This document shows, piece after piece, positions 9,526 through 19,569 of a DNA stretch of 64,000 bases. Origin of the DNA: Bradyrhizobium guangdongense (GTDB taxonomy: Bacteria; Pseudomonadota; Alphaproteobacteria; Rhizobiales; Xanthobacteraceae); contig NZ_CP030051.1 in the NCBI RefSeq assembly GCF_004114975.1, forward strand, positions 6,696,001-6,760,000. The letters run 5' to 3'. Every line of letters begins with the position of its first letter. Within the stretch, counting starts at the first letter, position 1. The notes below the pieces were generated by a model, which was not told the origin of the DNA, did no database searches, and saw nothing but the letters and a program-made list of their open reading frames with translations. Position numbers and translations under genes: made by a program.

Positions 9526-9540
9526 GTAGGTAAGACCTAC
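9526..9540. promoter_or_regulatory. Perfect dyad, candidate Lrp/AsnC operator
   Basis: GTAGGT-AAG-ACCTAC is a perfect 6-3-6 inverted repeat, 53 bases upstream of the oxidoreductase start and about 85 bases upstream of the divergent Lrp gene. Fifteen-base palindromes are the usual size of Lrp-family sites. Assignment to this regulator is inferred from position. Confidence 0.5.
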
Positions 9541-9593
9541 CAGCCCTCCGGGCCTATCCTTCGCCTATCGGCAGGATGCCGCGCGAGGTCCGC

Positions 9594-12500
9594 ATGGACG
9601 CCATTCCGTCACTCGACGCTTACGAACTCTCCGACCGCTATGACCGTGAAGAGGGCCGCGTCTTCCTCACGGGCACGCAGGCAATCGTCCGCATCGCGCT
9701 CGACCAGGCGAAGCGCGATCGCGCGCTCGGGCTCAACACCGCCGGCTTCATCTCCGGCTATCGCGGCTCGCCGCTCGGCGGCATCGACCTCGAGCTCTGG
9801 CGTATCCAGGAGCGATTGAAGCGAGACCGCATCGAATTCCTGCCCGCCGTGAACGAGGACCTCGCGGCAACCGCAGTGCTCGGCTCGCAACAGGTCGAGA
9901 CGCAAGGAGACCGCGAGGTCGATGGCGTGTTCGGGTTGTGGTACGGCAAGGGCCCCGGCGTCGACCGCTCCGGCGATGCGCTCAAGCACGGCAACGCCTA
10001 TGGCTCATCGCCGCATGGCGGCGTGCTGGTGGTCGCCGGCGACGACCATGGCTGCGTATCCTCGTCGATGCCGCACCAATCCGACGTCGCCTTCATGAGC
10101 TGGTTCATGCCGACGCTGCATCCCGCCAGCGTCGACGAATATCTCGCATTCGGCGAGTATGGCTACGCACTCAGCCGCTTCTCCGGCATGTGGGTCGGCT
10201 TCAAGGCCATCTCGGAGATCGTCGAGTCAGGCGCATCCGTCACGCTGCGTCCACCACGCCTCTTCCGCGCGCCCGATTTCACGCCGCCACCAGGCGGACT
10301 GCACTATCGCTGGCCCGATCTGCCGGGACCGCAGATCGAGGAGCGGCTGGAGGCGAAGAAGCATGCGGTCTACGCCTTCGCCAAAGCCAATCCGATTGAT
10401 CGGCATATCTACGACATCCCCAGCGCCACGTACGGCATCGTGACCACGGGTAAAGCGCATCTCGACCTGATGGAAGCGCTGCGGCTCATGGGTCTCGATG
10501 AGACCGCCTGTCGCCGCATCGGCATCGACATCTACAAGGTCGGCATGGTTTGGCCGCTGGCGCTGCACGACGCCATGGACTTCGTGAAGGGCAAGCGCGA
10601 GATCCTCGTGGTCGAGGAAAAACGCGGCATCATCGAGAGCCAGTTCAAGGAATATTTTTACGACTACCCCGGCGCCAAGCCCGAGCGCATGGTCGGCAAG
10701 CACGACGAGCAAGGGACACGGCTGATCTCCTGGATCGGCGAATTATCGCCGCGCATGCTCGCAGGTGTTCTGGCCCGCCGGCTCGATCCGATGTTCCCCG
10801 GACTCAATCTCGCCGCGCGCGCGGCCGTTCTGTTGCCGGAAGCCGAGCGCACCATCAACGTCGCGGGCGCGACGCGGACGCCGTATTTCTGCTCGGGGTG
10901 CCCGCACAACACCTCGACGAAAGTGCCGGAGGGATCGAAGGCCTTGGCCGGCATCGGCTGCCACTTCATGGCGAGCTGGATGGACCGAGAGACCTCGTCG
11001 TTGATCCAGATGGGCGGCGAAGGCGTGAACTGGGCCGCGTCGTCGCGATTTACCGGCCACAAGCACGTATTCCAGAATCTCGGCGAAGGCACTTACTACC
11101 ATTCCGGCTCGATGGCGATCCGGCAGGCGATCGCCGCCAAAGCCAACATCACCTACAAGATCCTGTTCAACGACGCCGTCGCCATGACCGGCGGCCAACC
11201 GGTCGACGGTCCCGTCAGCGTGCACGCCATCGCCCACAGCGTCCGTGCCGAGGGCGTGGCCCGCATCGCGCTGGTGTCGGACGAGCCCGGGCAGTTCCAG
11301 CCGGCGGATCTGCCTGGTGGCGTCACCATCCATCCGCGCGAGGAGATGGATGCCGTGCAGCGCGAGCTGCGAGAGGTCCCCGGCGTCTCGGTGCTGATCT
11401 ATCAGCAGACCTGTGCCACCGAAAAACGGCGCCGGCGCAAGCACGGACAGATGGCCGATCCCAAGCGCTTCGCCTATATCAACGACCTGGTCTGTGAAGG
11501 CTGCGGCGACTGCTCGGTCGAGTCCAATTGCCTCAGCGTCGAGCCCAGGGAGACGCCGTTCGGTCGCAAGCGCCAGATCAACCTGTCTGCCTGCAACAAG
11601 GATTTTTCCTGCCTCAACGGCTTCTGTCCGAGCTTTGTCACCATCGAAGGCGCCACCCGCCGGAAGAAAAGGGCGAGCCAGATTGACGCGATCGGCCATG
11701 CGGCCACGCTGCCGCTGCCCGCTTCCGTGCCGCTCGACCGTCCCTTCGATTTGCTCGTGACCGGGGTCGGCGGCACCGGCGTGATCACCGTCGGCGCGCT
11801 GGTCGGCATGGCCGCGCATCTCGAACGACGCGGGGTCTCGGTGCTGGACTTCACCGGCTTCGCGCAGAAGTTCGGTCCGGTGCTGAGCTATATTCGCCTG
11901 GCAGCGAGCCCTGAGGCGTTGCACCAGGTCCGCGTCGACCAGGGCGCGGCTGACGCGGTGATCGGCTGCGACCTTGTCGTCAGCTCCTCGCCGAAGGCCT
12001 CAGGCACTTATCGCCACGGCACGCGCGCCGCTGTTAACACCGCGGAAATGCCGACCGGTGACGTCGTGCGTTTCCGCGACGCCGACCTCGCCTCCCCCGC
12101 CCGCCTGCGCGCGATCGGCCGCGTGATTGGCAGTGACAATCTTGATACGATCGACGCCAATACGCTCGCCGAGCGACTGCTCGGCGATGCCGTCTATGCC
12201 AACATCATCATGCTGGGTTTCGCCTGGCAGCGTGGACTGGTTCCGGTCTCGCTTTCGGCGTTGCTGCGCGCCATCGAGCTCAACGGCGTCGCCGTCGAGC
12301 GCAACAAGCAGGCCTTTGCCTGGGGCCGGATCGCCGCTTCCGCTCCTGACTTCCTGCCAAAGACGGAAGACGCGCCAAAAGCCGAGACGCTCGACCAGCT
12401 CATCATCCGACGTGCGGATTTCCTCACCGGCTATCAGGACGAAGCCTATGCCGCACGCTATCGGGCAGTTGTGGCAAAAGTCCGCCATGCCGAATCCGCC

Positions 12501-13043
12501 GTCGGCAGCGAGGCGCTGACGGAGGCCGTGGCCCGTAGCCTGTTCAAGCTGATGGCCTACAAGGACGAATATGAAGTGGCGCGTCTTCACATGCAGAGCG
12601 GCTTCCTCGACGAGTTGAAGCGGGAATTCGAGGATGGCTTCCGCGTCCGATATCACCTCGCTCCGCCGTTGCTGCCGTCGCAGCGCGATGCGCGCGGTCG
12701 TCCGCGCAAGCGCGCCTTCGGCCCGTGGATCCAGCTGCCGCTGGCCCTGCTTGCGCGTTTGAAGCGGCTGCGCGGAACCTGGTTCGATCCGTTCGGTTAC
12801 ACGGCGGAACGACGCGCGGAGCGCGAGCTCATCGCCTGGTATGAAGGCTTGATCGAAATCATGCTCGACCGGCTCGATGCGCCGAATCTGGCCGGACTCG
12901 TTGCGATCGCCAAGGCTCCAATGGAGATCCGCGGGTATGGGCCGGTGAAGGACGCCGCGATCGCGAAGGTGAAGCCGGAGGTCGAGCGGCTGCTCGCTAC
13001 TCTCGTCCCATCTTCGCCGGCGGAGATGCGTGCCACCGGTTGA
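9594..13043 (+). CDS. Indolepyruvate ferredoxin oxidoreductase, single-chain (fused alpha/gamma)
   Basis: The 1149-residue product has the length of the fused proteobacterial enzyme that oxidatively decarboxylates aryl- or branched-chain 2-oxo acids to acyl-CoA using thiamine pyrophosphate. The order is an N-terminal pyrimidine-binding domain (TGTQAIVRIALDQ... FISGYRGSPLGG), a TPP-binding region with CSGCPHNTST and GGEGVNW, and a cysteine cluster near residues 640-685 (CEGCGDC, CNKDFSCLNGFCP) for Fe-S. The PFOR-gamma-like domain (VTGVGGTGVITVG) and a C-terminal extension follow. I chose ATG 9594, with GAGG six bases upstream; ATG 9576 is the alternative. With the divergent Lrp gene it suggests control by aromatic or branched amino acids. 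Confidence 0.95.
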   Translation: MDAIPSLDAYELSDRYDREEGRVFLTGTQAIVRIALDQAKRDRALGLNTAGFISGYRGSPLGGIDLELWRIQERLKRDRIEFLPAVNEDLAATAVLGSQQVETQGDREVDGVFGLWYGKGPGVDRSGDALKHGNAYGSSPHGGVLVVAGDDHGCVSSSMPHQSDVAFMSWFMPTLHPASVDEYLAFGEYGYALSRFSGMWVGFKAISEIVESGASVTLRPPRLFRAPDFTPPPGGLHYRWPDLPGPQIEERLEAKKHAVYAFAKANPIDRHIYDIPSATYGIVTTGKAHLDLMEALRLMGLDETACRRIGIDIYKVGMVWPLALHDAMDFVKGKREILVVEEKRGIIESQFKEYFYDYPGAKPERMVGKHDEQGTRLISWIGELSPRMLAGVLARRLDPMFPGLNLAARAAVLLPEAERTINVAGATRTPYFCSGCPHNTSTKVPEGSKALAGIGCHFMASWMDRETSSLIQMGGEGVNWAASSRFTGHKHVFQNLGEGTYYHSGSMAIRQAIAAKANITYKILFNDAVAMTGGQPVDGPVSVHAIAHSVRAEGVARIALVSDEPGQFQPADLPGGVTIHPREEMDAVQRELREVPGVSVLIYQQTCATEKRRRRKHGQMADPKRFAYINDLVCEGCGDCSVESNCLSVEPRETPFGRKRQINLSACNKDFSCLNGFCPSFVTIEGATRRKKRASQIDAIGHAATLPLPASVPLDRPFDLLVTGVGGTGVITVGALVGMAAHLERRGVSVLDFTGFAQKFGPVLSYIRLAASPEALHQVRVDQGAADAVIGCDLVVSSSPKASGTYRHGTRAAVNTAEMPTGDVVRFRDADLASPARLRAIGRVIGSDNLDTIDANTLAERLLGDAVYANIIMLGFAWQRGLVPVSLSALLRAIELNGVAVERNKQAFAWGRIAASAPDFLPKTEDAPKAETLDQLIIRRADFLTGYQDEAYAARYRAVVAKVRHAESAVGSEALTEAVARSLFKLMAYKDEYEVARLHMQSGFLDELKREFEDGFRVRYHLAPPLLPSQRDARGRPRKRAFGPWIQLPLALLARLKRLRGTWFDPFGYTAERRAERELIAWYEGLIEIMLDRLDAPNLAGLVAIAKAPMEIRGYGPVKDAAIAKVKPEVERLLATLVPSSPAEMRATG

Positions 13044-13078
13044 CCCTACGGCACTGCCGACGCCGCGTTTACGCTCTC

Positions 13079-13162
13079 GTAGGGCAAAGCGAAAGCGTGC
13101 CGACCACCTCTATCAATTGGAAAAGATCGTGGCACGGCGCGTTGCGCCTTTGCCCACCTTAC
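13079..13162. repeat. Intergenic palindromic repeat, family A copy 1
   Basis: This copy (GTAGGGCAAAGCGAAAGCGTGCC... GGCACGGCGCG...GCCTTTGCCCACCTTAC) matches the element at 17641-17731, which differs mainly in the loop. It lies between the convergent oxidoreductase and LysR genes. The two ends are partly complementary, so a transcript could fold back. Confidence 0.8.
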
Positions 13163-13180
13163 GACACCGATGTCTTGGCT

Positions 13181-14092
13181 TCATGAATACGGATTGATCA
13201 GCTTCTGCTGTTCGGCACTGTGCTGCGCGAGCAGGTCGATGAAGGTTCTGACTTTCGCCGACAGATGGTGCCGGTGCGGATAGACCGCGTTCATCGACAG
13301 CTCGACGGTGCGGTATTCCGGCAGCAGACGCACCAGCCGACCCGTTTCGAGATCGTCGTGGATGAGAAAGCCTGCCATCAGGCACACGGCCGCGCCCTCC
13401 AGCGCCACCTTCCGCAACGCTTCCCCGCTGTTGGTGACGAAGCTGCCTGAGATGCGCACCGACGCCGGCGTGCCCTTGCGATCGAGAAAGCGCCACTCGT
13501 CGCCGAACGGATAGTTGAGATGGCGGCCGCAATTGTGCTCGGCAAGCTCTTCCAGCTTCTGCACGCGCCCGTGCTGGTCGAGATAATCATGCGAGCAGCA
13601 CAGCACGTGACGCCAGGTGGCGAGGCTGCGGACGATCAGGCTCGAATCCGGCGGCGGGATCATGCGCAGCGCCACATCGTAGCCTTCCTCGATGAGGTCG
13701 ACATCGGCTTCGCCCATGCGCAGATCGACCTTGAGCTCGGAATAGCTGGACAGGAGCTTTGCCACCACGGGCGCGACGAACGGCACCATATGCGTGGCAA
13801 CATGGACGCGCAGCGTCCCGCGCGGGACCGACTGCAATTCGCTGGCGATGTCGTCGGCCTGTTCGAGATCTGAGAGGATCTGCGTGGCACGATCGTAGTA
13901 GGATTGACCGATCTCGGTGAGACTCACCTTGCGCGTGGTGCGGTTCAGCAGCCGCACCCCCAGCCGATCCTCCAGCGCCTGAACATGGTTGCTCACCATG
14001 GTCGTCGACATTTTGAGCCGGCGGGCGGCGGCCGAGAATCCTCCGTTTTCGACCACCCGGACGAAGGCGGTGAGACTGGTGAAGCGGTCCAT
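13181..14092 (-). CDS. LysR-family transcriptional regulator of the adjacent efflux operon
   Basis: The 303-residue protein carries the LysR helix-turn-helix (GFSAAARRLKMSTTMVSNHVQALEDRLGVRLLNRTTRKVSLTE split over residues 18-60) and an effector-binding domain resembling the DsdC/CrgA group. It is transcribed divergently from the EmrA/EmrB-type genes starting at 14235. The 142-base spacer contains a perfect ATTATCC-N9-GGATAAT dyad (14107-14129), the expected position for its operator. It probably responds to a compound exported by that pump. Confidence 0.93.
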   Translation of the reverse strand: MDRFTSLTAFVRVVENGGFSAAARRLKMSTTMVSNHVQALEDRLGVRLLNRTTRKVSLTEIGQSYYDRATQILSDLEQADDIASELQSVPRGTLRVHVATHMVPFVAPVVAKLLSSYSELKVDLRMGEADVDLIEEGYDVALRMIPPPDSSLIVRSLATWRHVLCCSHDYLDQHGRVQKLEELAEHNCGRHLNYPFGDEWRFLDRKGTPASVRISGSFVTNSGEALRKVALEGAAVCLMAGFLIHDDLETGRLVRLLPEYRTVELSMNAVYPHRHHLSAKVRTFIDLLAQHSAEQQKLINPYS

Positions 14093-14106
14093 GGCTCCGG
14101 GCTCCG

Positions 14107-14129
14107 ATTATCCGCTTTGGCTGGATAAT
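14107..14129. promoter_or_regulatory. Perfect inverted repeat, probable LysR operator for the efflux operon
   Basis: ATTATCC-N9-GGATAAT lies 15 bases from the LysR start codon and about 105 bases before the emrA-like start. Further related half-sites (GGATTATC, GGGGATAAC) occur at about 14145-14170. The multi-site layout is typical of LysR binding over divergent promoters. Confidence 0.6.
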
Positions 14130-14234
14130 GCTTCCGGCAATTTAGGGATTATCGCAAGGGCGGGGATAACGCATTTTACCGTCGTAAACAGCGCCTGCTT
14201 CAGGCCAGGGCTGTCGGAATGTTGCGAGGATACC

Positions 14235-15386
14235 ATGTCGGATGCTGCTTATGCCGTTGAAACCAATGATAAAATCAGCCTTCGCCCGTCCCGCCGGGCG
14301 ATCCGGCGGGCGGCCATCGGACTGGCGCTGGCGCTCGGCATCGCGGTCACCGGCGATTACGGCTACGACTACCTGAAGACGGGTCGCTATCTCGAATCGA
14401 CCGACGACGCCTATGTGAAGGCCGACTCCACCATCATCGCGCCGAAGGTCTCCGGCACCATCGCCAAGGTGCTGGTCGGCGACAACGAGAAGGTCAGGGC
14501 CGGCCAGGTGCTGGCCAGGATTGACGACCGCGATTTCAGGGCAGCGTTGGACCAGGCCCGCGCGGACGTTGCCGCGGCCGAAGCTTCGGTCCGCAACCTC
14601 GATGCCCAGCTCGAACTGCAGCAGCCGGTGATCGAGCAGAGCACGGCCGATGTTGCCGCTGCGGACGCCAATCTGAAATTCGCGCAGGAAGAGCGCGCCC
14701 GCTACGACGACCTCATGAAGTCCGGCTCCGGCACGATCCAGCGCGCACAGCAGACTGATGCGGCGCTCCGCGCCAGCAACGCGCAATTGCAGCACGCCAA
14801 GTCGGGACTCGTGGCCGCCCAGCGCAAGGTCGACGTGCTGACCACCCAGCGTGCGCAGGCCGCGGCGCAGCTCGACCGCGCCCGCGCCGTCGCGGACCAA
14901 GCCGAGCTGAACCTGTCCTATACCGAGATCACCGCGCCCGTCGGCGGCACGGTCGGCGCCCGCAGCTTGCGCGTCGGCCAGTACGTGCAGGCCGGCACGC
15001 AATTGATGGCAGTTGTTCCGCTCGACGCTGTTTATGTGGTCGCAAATTTCAAGGAGACCCAGCTCACGCATGTGCGGCCCGGCCAGCCGGTCGAGCTGCA
15101 CGTCGACAGCTTCCGGAACCAGACCTTGCACGGCCATGTCGACAGCCTTTCGCCGGCCAGCGGACTCGAATTCGCGCTGCTGCCGCCCGACAATGCGACC
15201 GGCAACTTCACCAAGATCGTGCAGCGCGTGCCGGTGAAGATCGTGCTCGACGATCACAGCCTGACCGGCCTGCTGCGGCCCGGCATGTCGGCGGTGCCGA
15301 CGGTCGACACCAAGGCAACCGTGTTGGCCGAGCGCGCGACGACCAAGCGCGTCGCCGACAATGCGCCCCGCGCTGACGGCAGCTGA
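14235..15386 (+). CDS. HlyD/EmrA-family membrane fusion protein of a multidrug efflux pump
   Basis: The 383-residue protein starts at ATG 14235 with CGAGGA upstream. One N-terminal transmembrane helix (about residues 24-45) is followed by the biotinyl-lipoyl-like segment (TDDAYVKADSTIIAPKVSG). A long alpha-helical hairpin rich in Ala and Gln (about 100-210) and the second lipoyl half (YTEITAPVGGTVGAR) come next, with a beta-barrel ending near residue 365. Such proteins link an inner-membrane transporter to an outer-membrane channel. The MFS partner is encoded next, and no TolC-like gene is present in the window. Confidence 0.93.
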   Translation: MSDAAYAVETNDKISLRPSRRAIRRAAIGLALALGIAVTGDYGYDYLKTGRYLESTDDAYVKADSTIIAPKVSGTIAKVLVGDNEKVRAGQVLARIDDRDFRAALDQARADVAAAEASVRNLDAQLELQQPVIEQSTADVAAADANLKFAQEERARYDDLMKSGSGTIQRAQQTDAALRASNAQLQHAKSGLVAAQRKVDVLTTQRAQAAAQLDRARAVADQAELNLSYTEITAPVGGTVGARSLRVGQYVQAGTQLMAVVPLDAVYVVANFKETQLTHVRPGQPVELHVDSFRNQTLHGHVDSLSPASGLEFALLPPDNATGNFTKIVQRVPVKIVLDDHSLTGLLRPGMSAVPTVDTKATVLAERATTKRVADNAPRADGS

Positions 15387-15503
15387 CACAGGAAACCTCC
15401 GGCCGGATCATCAAATCCTGCCGGATGATCCTTCCCGGATTTCCGCTGTTATCGAAACCATCCGCCCAACGCATCCTGTCTCGGCATCAGAGACGAGGCT
15501 TCC

Positions 15504-17123
15504 ATGAGCACGCTTCAACCAGCCCTTACCGCCGCTTCCGTCGCCAGCATTCCCGCCCCGACCGCAGCGCCGGCGATTCCCGCCGTCTCCGCCAAAACTT
15601 GGATCGCCGTGATCGGTGCCACGCTCGGTGCGTTCATGGCGGTGCTGAACATTCAGATCGTCAACGCCTCGCTGGCGGACATCCAGGGCGCGATCGGCGC
15701 CGGCATCGATGACGGCGGCTGGATCTCGACGTCCTATCTGATCGCCGAGATCGTGGTGATCCCGCTGTCGGGCTGGCTCGCACAGGTGTTCTCGATCCGG
15801 ATCTACCTCCTCACCAACGCGATCCTGTTCCTGGGCCTGTCCGCGGCCTGCGCGCTGGCGCAGGACCTCCCGCAGATGATCGTGCTGCGCGCCGTGCAGG
15901 GCTTCACCGGCGGCGTGCTGATCCCGATGGCGTTCACGCTGATCATCACGCTGCTTCCACGCGGAAAGCAGCCGGTGGGCCTTGCGCTGTTCGCGCTGTC
16001 GGCGACGTTCGCCCCGGCGATCGGGCCGACCATCGGCGGCTATCTGACCGAGAATCTCGGCTGGCAGTACATTTTCTACGTCAACCTCGTGCCCGGCGCG
16101 ATCATGGTCGGCATGCTCTGGTATGCGCTCGAGCCCAGGCCGATGAAGCTGGCGCTGCTCCGCGACGGCGACTGGGCCGGCATCATCACCATGGCGATCG
16201 GCCTCTCTGCCCTGCAGACCGTGCTGGAGGAAGGCAACAAGGACGACTGGTTCGGCTCGCCCTTCATCGTCAAGCTCAGCGTGATCGCGGCCGTGGCGCT
16301 GACTGTTTTCCTGATCATCGAGCTCACGGTGAAGAAGCCACTGCTGAACCTGCGCCTGCTAATCCGCCGCAATTTCGGCTTCGGCATGCTCGCCAACTTC
16401 CTGCTCGGCATCGCGCTGTACGGTTCGGTGTTCATCCTGCCGCAATATCTGTCGCGCATCCAGGGCTACAATGCCGAGCAGATCGGCACGGTGCTGGCCT
16501 GGACCGGATTGCCGCAGCTCGTGCTGATTCCGCTGGTGCCGCGCTTGATGCAGAAATTCGACGCGCGGATCATCATCGGCACCGGTTTCGTGCTGTTCGC
16601 GGGCTCGAACTTCATGAACATCTTCATGACCAACGACTATGCCGCCGACCAGCTATTGTGGCCGAACGTCGTCCGCGCCGTCGGACAGGCGCTGGTGCTG
16701 GCACCGTTGTCGGCGGTCGCAACCTCCGGGATCGAACCTGAGAACGCCGGCTCGGCCTCCGGCCTATTCAACATGATGCGCAATCTCGGCGGCGCCGTCG
16801 GCATCGCGCTGCTGCAGACCGTCCTGACCAAGCGCGAGCAGTATCACTCCAACGTGCTGATGCAGTCGGTCTCGGTGTTCGAGCAGGCCACCCGCATGCG
16901 GCTGGAACAGCTCACGCAATATTTCGTCAATCACGGCGTGCTCGACCGTGCGGATGCCGCGCATCGTGCCTATGTCGCGATCGGCCGTACCGTGCAGAAG
17001 CAAGCCTATATCCTCGCCTTCGGCGACACGTTCTATCTGCTCGGCATGGCGCTGGTCGTCGCCCTGATCGCCGTGTTCTTCCTGAAGAAACCCGGCCGGA
17101 CATCGGCCGGCGGAGCCCACTGA
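15504..17123 (+). CDS. DHA2-family MFS multidrug efflux permease (EmrB/QacA type)
   Basis: The 539-residue protein has about 14 hydrophobic segments, as in the 14-TM DHA2 family. It has the early motif LNIQIVNASLADIQGAIG, the motif ISTSYLIAEIVVIPLSGWLA and LRAVQGFTGGVLIPMA. Proton-driven export of hydrophobic drugs, acids or signals is the family role. It follows the EmrA-like gene by 117 bases and is likely in the same operon under the divergent LysR. An Ala/Pro-rich N-terminal extension of about 30 residues precedes the first helix. Confidence 0.94.
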   Translation: MSTLQPALTAASVASIPAPTAAPAIPAVSAKTWIAVIGATLGAFMAVLNIQIVNASLADIQGAIGAGIDDGGWISTSYLIAEIVVIPLSGWLAQVFSIRIYLLTNAILFLGLSAACALAQDLPQMIVLRAVQGFTGGVLIPMAFTLIITLLPRGKQPVGLALFALSATFAPAIGPTIGGYLTENLGWQYIFYVNLVPGAIMVGMLWYALEPRPMKLALLRDGDWAGIITMAIGLSALQTVLEEGNKDDWFGSPFIVKLSVIAAVALTVFLIIELTVKKPLLNLRLLIRRNFGFGMLANFLLGIALYGSVFILPQYLSRIQGYNAEQIGTVLAWTGLPQLVLIPLVPRLMQKFDARIIIGTGFVLFAGSNFMNIFMTNDYAADQLLWPNVVRAVGQALVLAPLSAVATSGIEPENAGSASGLFNMMRNLGGAVGIALLQTVLTKREQYHSNVLMQSVSVFEQATRMRLEQLTQYFVNHGVLDRADAAHRAYVAIGRTVQKQAYILAFGDTFYLLGMALVVALIAVFFLKKPGRTSAGGAH

Positions 17124-17149
17124 CCAAACTTGAAGCAAGGAGAACGAGC

Positions 17150-17611
17150 ATGAAGCCCCGCATGAATTTCTACCAGGCCGCTCCCGAAACGATGAAGGCC
17201 CTGATGGCACTGGAAGAGCAGATCCAGTCGACGGGATTGGAGAAATCGTTGATCGAGCTCGTCAAGATCCGGGCTTCGCAGATCAACGGCTGCGCCTTCT
17301 GCATCAACATGCACACTGAGGACGCCCGCAAACGCGGCGAGACCGAGCAGCGCATCTACCTGCTCAACGCCTGGCGCGAATCCCCGCTCTACACGGAGCG
17401 CGAGCGTGCCGCGCTGGCCTGGACGGAAGCGGTGACGCTGATCGCAGAGACGCATGCGCCCGACGATGTCTATGAAGAGATCCGCGGGCAGTTCTCCGAT
17501 GCAGAGACGGTGAACCTGACCATGCTGATCGGCGCCATCAATGCCTGGAACAGGCTTGCGATCGCATTCCGCGCGGTGCATCCGGTGAAGGTGAAGGCGT
17601 CGGTGGCGTGA
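17150..17611 (+). CDS. Carboxymuconolactone decarboxylase/AhpD-like alkylhydroperoxidase-domain protein
   Basis: The 153-residue protein contains the AhpD core signature CAFCINMHTEDARK (around residues 47-60). The paired CxxC cysteines and following histidine form the peroxidatic/resolving site in AhpD-type enzymes. AAGGAG precedes the ATG. It begins 26 bases after the efflux permease and probably belongs to that operon, suggesting the pump and this protein respond together to a toxic or oxidising compound; that link is inferred. Confidence 0.9.
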   Translation: MKPRMNFYQAAPETMKALMALEEQIQSTGLEKSLIELVKIRASQINGCAFCINMHTEDARKRGETEQRIYLLNAWRESPLYTERERAALAWTEAVTLIAETHAPDDVYEEIRGQFSDAETVNLTMLIGAINAWNRLAIAFRAVHPVKVKASVA

Positions 17612-17640
17612 GCCACGGCGCGTCATCCGAAGGAGGTCTC

Positions 17641-17731
17641 GTAGGGTGGGCAAAGCGAAAGCGTGCCCACGTCCTCTGCGAATTCACGGGAAGATGGTGG
17701 CACGGCGCAAGTGCGCCTTTGCCCACCCTAC
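17641..17731. repeat. Intergenic palindromic repeat, family A copy 2
   Basis: The element starts GTAGGGTGGGCAAAG and ends CTTTGCCCACCCTAC, a perfect 15-base terminal inverted repeat. Internal complementary pieces (GCGTGCCCAC / GTGGCACGGCGC) also occur. It lies between convergent genes and matches 13079-13162. The element could serve as a bidirectional terminator or a REP-like mobile palindrome. Confidence 0.85.
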
Positions 17732-17759
17732 AGCAACTGCCGCAGCGAAGCGCGCGGCA

Positions 17760-18620
17760 TTAAACCGCCGTCGCTTTCGCGAACTCCACATAGATCTCGC
17801 GCAGCCGCGTCGCCACCGGGCCGGGCTTGCCATCGCCGATGGCCTTGCCGTCGATCGCGACCACCGGCTGCACGAACGAAGAAGCCGACGTGATGAAAGC
17901 TTCCTTTGCCGCCAGCGCCTCGGCCACCGTGAAGGAACGCTCCTCGACACGGAGCTGACGCTCTTCGGCAAGGGCGACGACCGCCTTGCGGGTGCAGCCC
18001 GGCAGGATCGCGTTGGAGTTCTTGCGGGTGACGATGACGTCGTCCTTGGTGAGGATGAAGGCCGATGATGAGCCGCCTTCGGTGACGTAGCCGTCTTCCA
18101 GCATCCAGGCCTCGCCGGCGCCGGCTTCGGCCGCAGCTTGCTTCGCCAGCACCTGCGCCAGCAGCGCCACGCTCTTGATGTCGCGGCGTTCCCAGCGGAT
18201 GTCGGGCACCGTGATGACGTTGATGCCGGTCTTGGCCGCTGCCGCGTTGATGATGTCCTTCTCGGAAGTGAACATCACCAGGCTCGGCTTGACGTCGGCC
18301 TTGGGGAATGGAAAGTCGCGGCCCTTGTCGGCGCCGCGCGTGACCTGGAGGTAGACGAGGCCGTTCGCGAGCTTGTTGCGCGCGATCAGCTCTTTCTGGA
18401 GCTCGGTGATGCGCTCGACCGTCTCGGGCAGCTTGAGCTTGATCTCGCCGACCGAACGCTCCAGCCGCGCCAGATGCGAGGCGTTGTCGACCAGCTTGCC
18501 GTCGAGCACGGCCGAGACCTCGTAGATGCCGTCGGCGAACAGAAAGCCGCGGTCGAGCACCGAGATCTTGGCGTCCGAGAGCGGAACGAATGAGCCGTTG
18601 ACGTAGGCGATCGAGTCCAA
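17760..18620 (-). CDS. dat: D-amino-acid aminotransferase (class IV PLP aminotransferase)
   Basis: The 286-residue protein starts at TTG with AGGAGA upstream. Class IV features are LDRGFLFADGIYEV near residue 22, and the conserved RGADKGRDF loop. VTEGGSSSAFI lies near 178, and a lysine in the DIKSV segment would anchor PLP. The combination matches D-amino-acid transaminase better than branched-chain aminotransferase, which is normally longer. It converts D-alanine and 2-oxoglutarate to pyruvate and D-glutamate, or degrades D-amino acids. The gene is downstream of the glutamate-type ABC transporter in the same direction, separated by a repeat. Confidence 0.85.
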   Translation of the reverse strand: MDSIAYVNGSFVPLSDAKISVLDRGFLFADGIYEVSAVLDGKLVDNASHLARLERSVGEIKLKLPETVERITELQKELIARNKLANGLVYLQVTRGADKGRDFPFPKADVKPSLVMFTSEKDIINAAAAKTGINVITVPDIRWERRDIKSVALLAQVLAKQAAAEAGAGEAWMLEDGYVTEGGSSSAFILTKDDVIVTRKNSNAILPGCTRKAVVALAEERQLRVEERSFTVAEALAAKEAFITSASSFVQPVVAIDGKAIGDGKPGPVATRLREIYVEFAKATAV

Positions 18621-18690
18621 GGCAGGTCTCCTGAGGAGGAATGGGATTTGGCGTGCTTATACGCGAAATGGTGGCGCCGAGCACCCCTAT

Positions 18691-18818
18691 TCGTCGTTCC
18701 GGGCGTCGCGAAGCGACGAGCTACGATGCGCACTTGCGCATCCGAGGATCCATTTCTCGCCGAGTACCGCCGCCCAATGGATTCCGGGCCAGGCCCTTGG
18801 GGCCATCCCGGAATGACA
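18691..18818. repeat. Intergenic palindromic repeat, family C (TCGTTCCGGG...CCCGGAATGAC)
   Basis: The ends TCGTCGTTCCGGG and CCCGGAATGACA are near-complementary, and internal stems occur (GTCGCGAAGCGAC; GATGCGCACTTGCGCATC). It lies between gltL and dat, both on the minus strand, and shares its termini with the shorter element at 27673-27714. Confidence 0.78.
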
Positions 18819-18825
18819 GAGCAGG

Positions 18826-19557
<732 letters not shown>

Positions 19558-19569
19558 GACCGACCTGCC

